From Pseudomonadota bacterium (GTDB taxonomy: Bacteria > Pseudomonadota > Gammaproteobacteria > Burkholderiales > Burkholderiaceae_C): a DNA stretch of 14,904 nucleotides. The stretch's first letter is position 1. Each line of letters starts with the position of its first letter. The stretch is taken from positions 1 through 14,904 of the forward strand of contig JAFAGF010000278.1 in NCBI GenBank assembly GCA_023422975.1, in the 5' to 3' direction. Below, in pieces: positions 13,916 through 14,904 of this stretch. The position numbers and the translations under genes are program-made. The notes beneath the pieces were generated by a model that was not told where the DNA came from, did no database searches, and saw only the letters and a list, made by a program, of their open reading frames with translations.

Positions 13916-14620
13916 TTACGCAGCCAGCGCTGCCTTCCAGCGCTGCCAGCCCTTGGCACGCAGATCACAGGCGGGGCAGGTGCCACAGCCATAGCCCCAG
14001 TCGTGCAGCACATCGCGCGAACCTTCATAGCAAGTGTGGGTGTCTTGCACGATCAGCTGCACCAGCGCATCACCGCCCAGCTCTTGCGCCATCTGCCAGG
14101 TGGCAGCTTTGTCGATCCACATCAGCGGCGTGGCAATGCGCAGGCGGCGCTCCAGCCCCAGGTTCAATGCCAGCTGCATAGCCTTCATGGTGTCGTCGCG
14201 GCAGTCGGGGTAGCCTGAAAAATCGGTTTCACACACGCCCGTCACAATCACCTGCAGGCCACGGCGGTAAGCCAGCGCACCGGCCAGCGTCAAAAACAGC
14301 AGATTGCGCCCGGGCACAAAGGTGTTGGGCAGCCCGTCGGCCTGCATGGCAAAGGCCACATCGTCGGTCAGCGATGATCCGCCAATTTGCTTCAACACAT
14401 CCAAACCCAGCACATGGTCTTCGCCCAGCTTGTGCGCCCACTGTGGAAAATCTGCACGGATTTTCTCCAGCACGCGCAAGCGCTGCGTCATCTCCACGCT
14501 GTGGCGCTGGCCATAGTCAAAACCCAAGGTTTCTACGCGTTCGTACTGCGCCAAAGCGTGGGCCAGGCAGGTGGTGGAATCTTGTCCACCCGAGAACATC
14601 ACAAGTGCGGTCGTATGCAT
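13916..14620 (-). CDS. queC: 7-cyano-7-deazaguanine synthase
   Basis: This 234-residue enzyme converts 7-carboxy-7-deazaguanine to preQ0 with ATP and ammonia, on the pathway to queuosine in tRNA. The N-terminal PP-loop SGGQDS is at 10-15. FDYGQRH (34-40), PGRNLLFL (103-110) and [13 protein letters not shown] (131-143) are typical QueC motifs. Four cysteines (C197, C212, C215 and C218, in CYEG and CGTCPAC) form the expected zinc site. The length fits the family (about 220-235). The ATG at 14618-14620 places the PP-loop at the normal distance from the N-terminus; an upstream in-frame ATG at 14668 would add 16 residues. Neither has a good Shine-Dalgarno. No queD, queE or queF lies in the window. 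The gene converges on the GST gene, and only a small CCCT-TCA-AGGG hairpin without a T-tract lies between them. Confidence 0.95.
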   Translation of the reverse strand: MHTTALVMFSGGQDSTTCLAHALAQYERVETLGFDYGQRHSVEMTQRLRVLEKIRADFPQWAHKLGEDHVLGLDVLKQIGGSSLTDDVAFAMQADGLPNTFVPGRNLLFLTLAGALAYRRGLQVIVTGVCETDFSGYPDCRDDTMKAMQLALNLGLERRLRIATPLMWIDKAATWQMAQELGGDALVQLIVQDTHTCYEGSRDVLHDWGYGCGTCPACDLRAKGWQRWKAALAA

Positions 14621-14698
14621 GGGCGAATTACAGCACGCGTCTGTACGCCCCCTGCGCCCCTGGGGCATCCACCACGCGCGGCTGTGCCTGTGCTGCGC

Positions 14699-14904
14699 CT
14701 ACTTGAACTGCTGGCGCAAAAATGGTTTGTGGCGGCCAATGTGCTCCAGCTGCGCGGCGGCCACCGAGCCGCCCAGGTCTTCGCCCTCGTGGTTCAGCAC
14801 ATCGCTGGCATAGGCCAGCGCCTGCTTGACGATGTCTTCCTCACTCACGCCCTGCTTGGCGGCCAAATCCATGGCCACCCGGCGCATGGCGCGCTGGCCC
14901 AGCA
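14699..14904 (-). CDS. 3' end of an unrecognised gene
   Basis: About 68 C-terminal residues are visible, ending in a TAG stop at 14699-14701; the frame is open to the right edge. The fragment reads through MRRVAMDLAAKQGVSEEDIV, then KQALAYASDVLNHEGED and ends in HIGRHKPFLRQQFK. It looks like a soluble helical tail. I cannot assign a family. The true start is probably outside the window, although in-frame ATG codons exist (for example at 14885-14887). It lies 78 bases upstream of the queC start on the same strand and could share its transcript. Confidence 0.6.
   Translation of the reverse strand, partial: LGQRAMRRVAMDLAAKQGVSEEDIVKQALAYASDVLNHEGEDLGGSVAAAQLEHIGRHKPFLRQQFK

Noticed and set aside
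1..14904. CRISPR array, insertion sequence, prophage, tRNA or defence system
   Set aside because: No regularly spaced repeats, transposase, integrase, tRNA-like cloverleaf or defence-type domain could be recognised; gene content is housekeeping throughout.

Overview
The window looks like an ordinary housekeeping stretch of a betaproteobacterial chromosome, most probably order Burkholderiales and close to the family Comamonadaceae. The clues are protein style, GC-rich coding sequence with AT-rich gaps, the slt/5-FTHF cyclo-ligase divergent pair, a FabA/FabB pair, and a degenerate intergenic element of a kind I associate with that family. This placement rests on sequence impression and gene content; no marker gene proves it. 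I see no rRNA, tRNA, CRISPR array, insertion sequence, phage gene or toxin-antitoxin pair.

Layout. Positions 1-6309 lie on the minus strand. Read in the direction of transcription they are: an Lrp/AsnC regulator, with a strong intrinsic terminator after it; a GNAT-family acetyltransferase; a CorC-like CBS protein and apolipoprotein N-acyltransferase (lnt), joined by a 4-base ATGA overlap; fabA and fabB, joined the same way; and the 5' end of a gmhB-like HAD phosphatase that runs off the left edge. Positions 6522-10132 are on the plus strand: a FadD-type acyl-CoA ligase, a metallo-beta-lactamase-fold hydrolase starting 2 bases after it, and aspartate dehydrogenase. A perfect bidirectional terminator (10201-10233) separates nadX from slt, which faces it on the minus strand. 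Slt diverges from 5-formyltetrahydrofolate cyclo-ligase with only 14 bases between start codons. A small unknown ORF and a glutathione S-transferase follow on the plus strand. queC and the 3' end of an unknown gene close the window on the minus strand.

Biology. The left half is centred on the cell envelope: unsaturated fatty acid synthesis (FabA/FabB), lipoprotein N-acylation (Lnt), possibly LPS heptose (GmhB-like), and murein turnover further right (Slt). The centre is fatty acid activation (FadD), with an uncharacterised partner hydrolase and a divergent Lrp-type regulator. The right side holds cofactor and tRNA modification metabolism (AspDH, folate, queuosine).

I did not find a convincing undescribed system. 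The observations most worth a second look are the missing second aspartate in the HAD motif of the gmhB-like protein, a recurring degenerate intergenic element, the fadD-hydrolase coupling, the very tight slt/fau divergence, and an unrecognised small basic protein.
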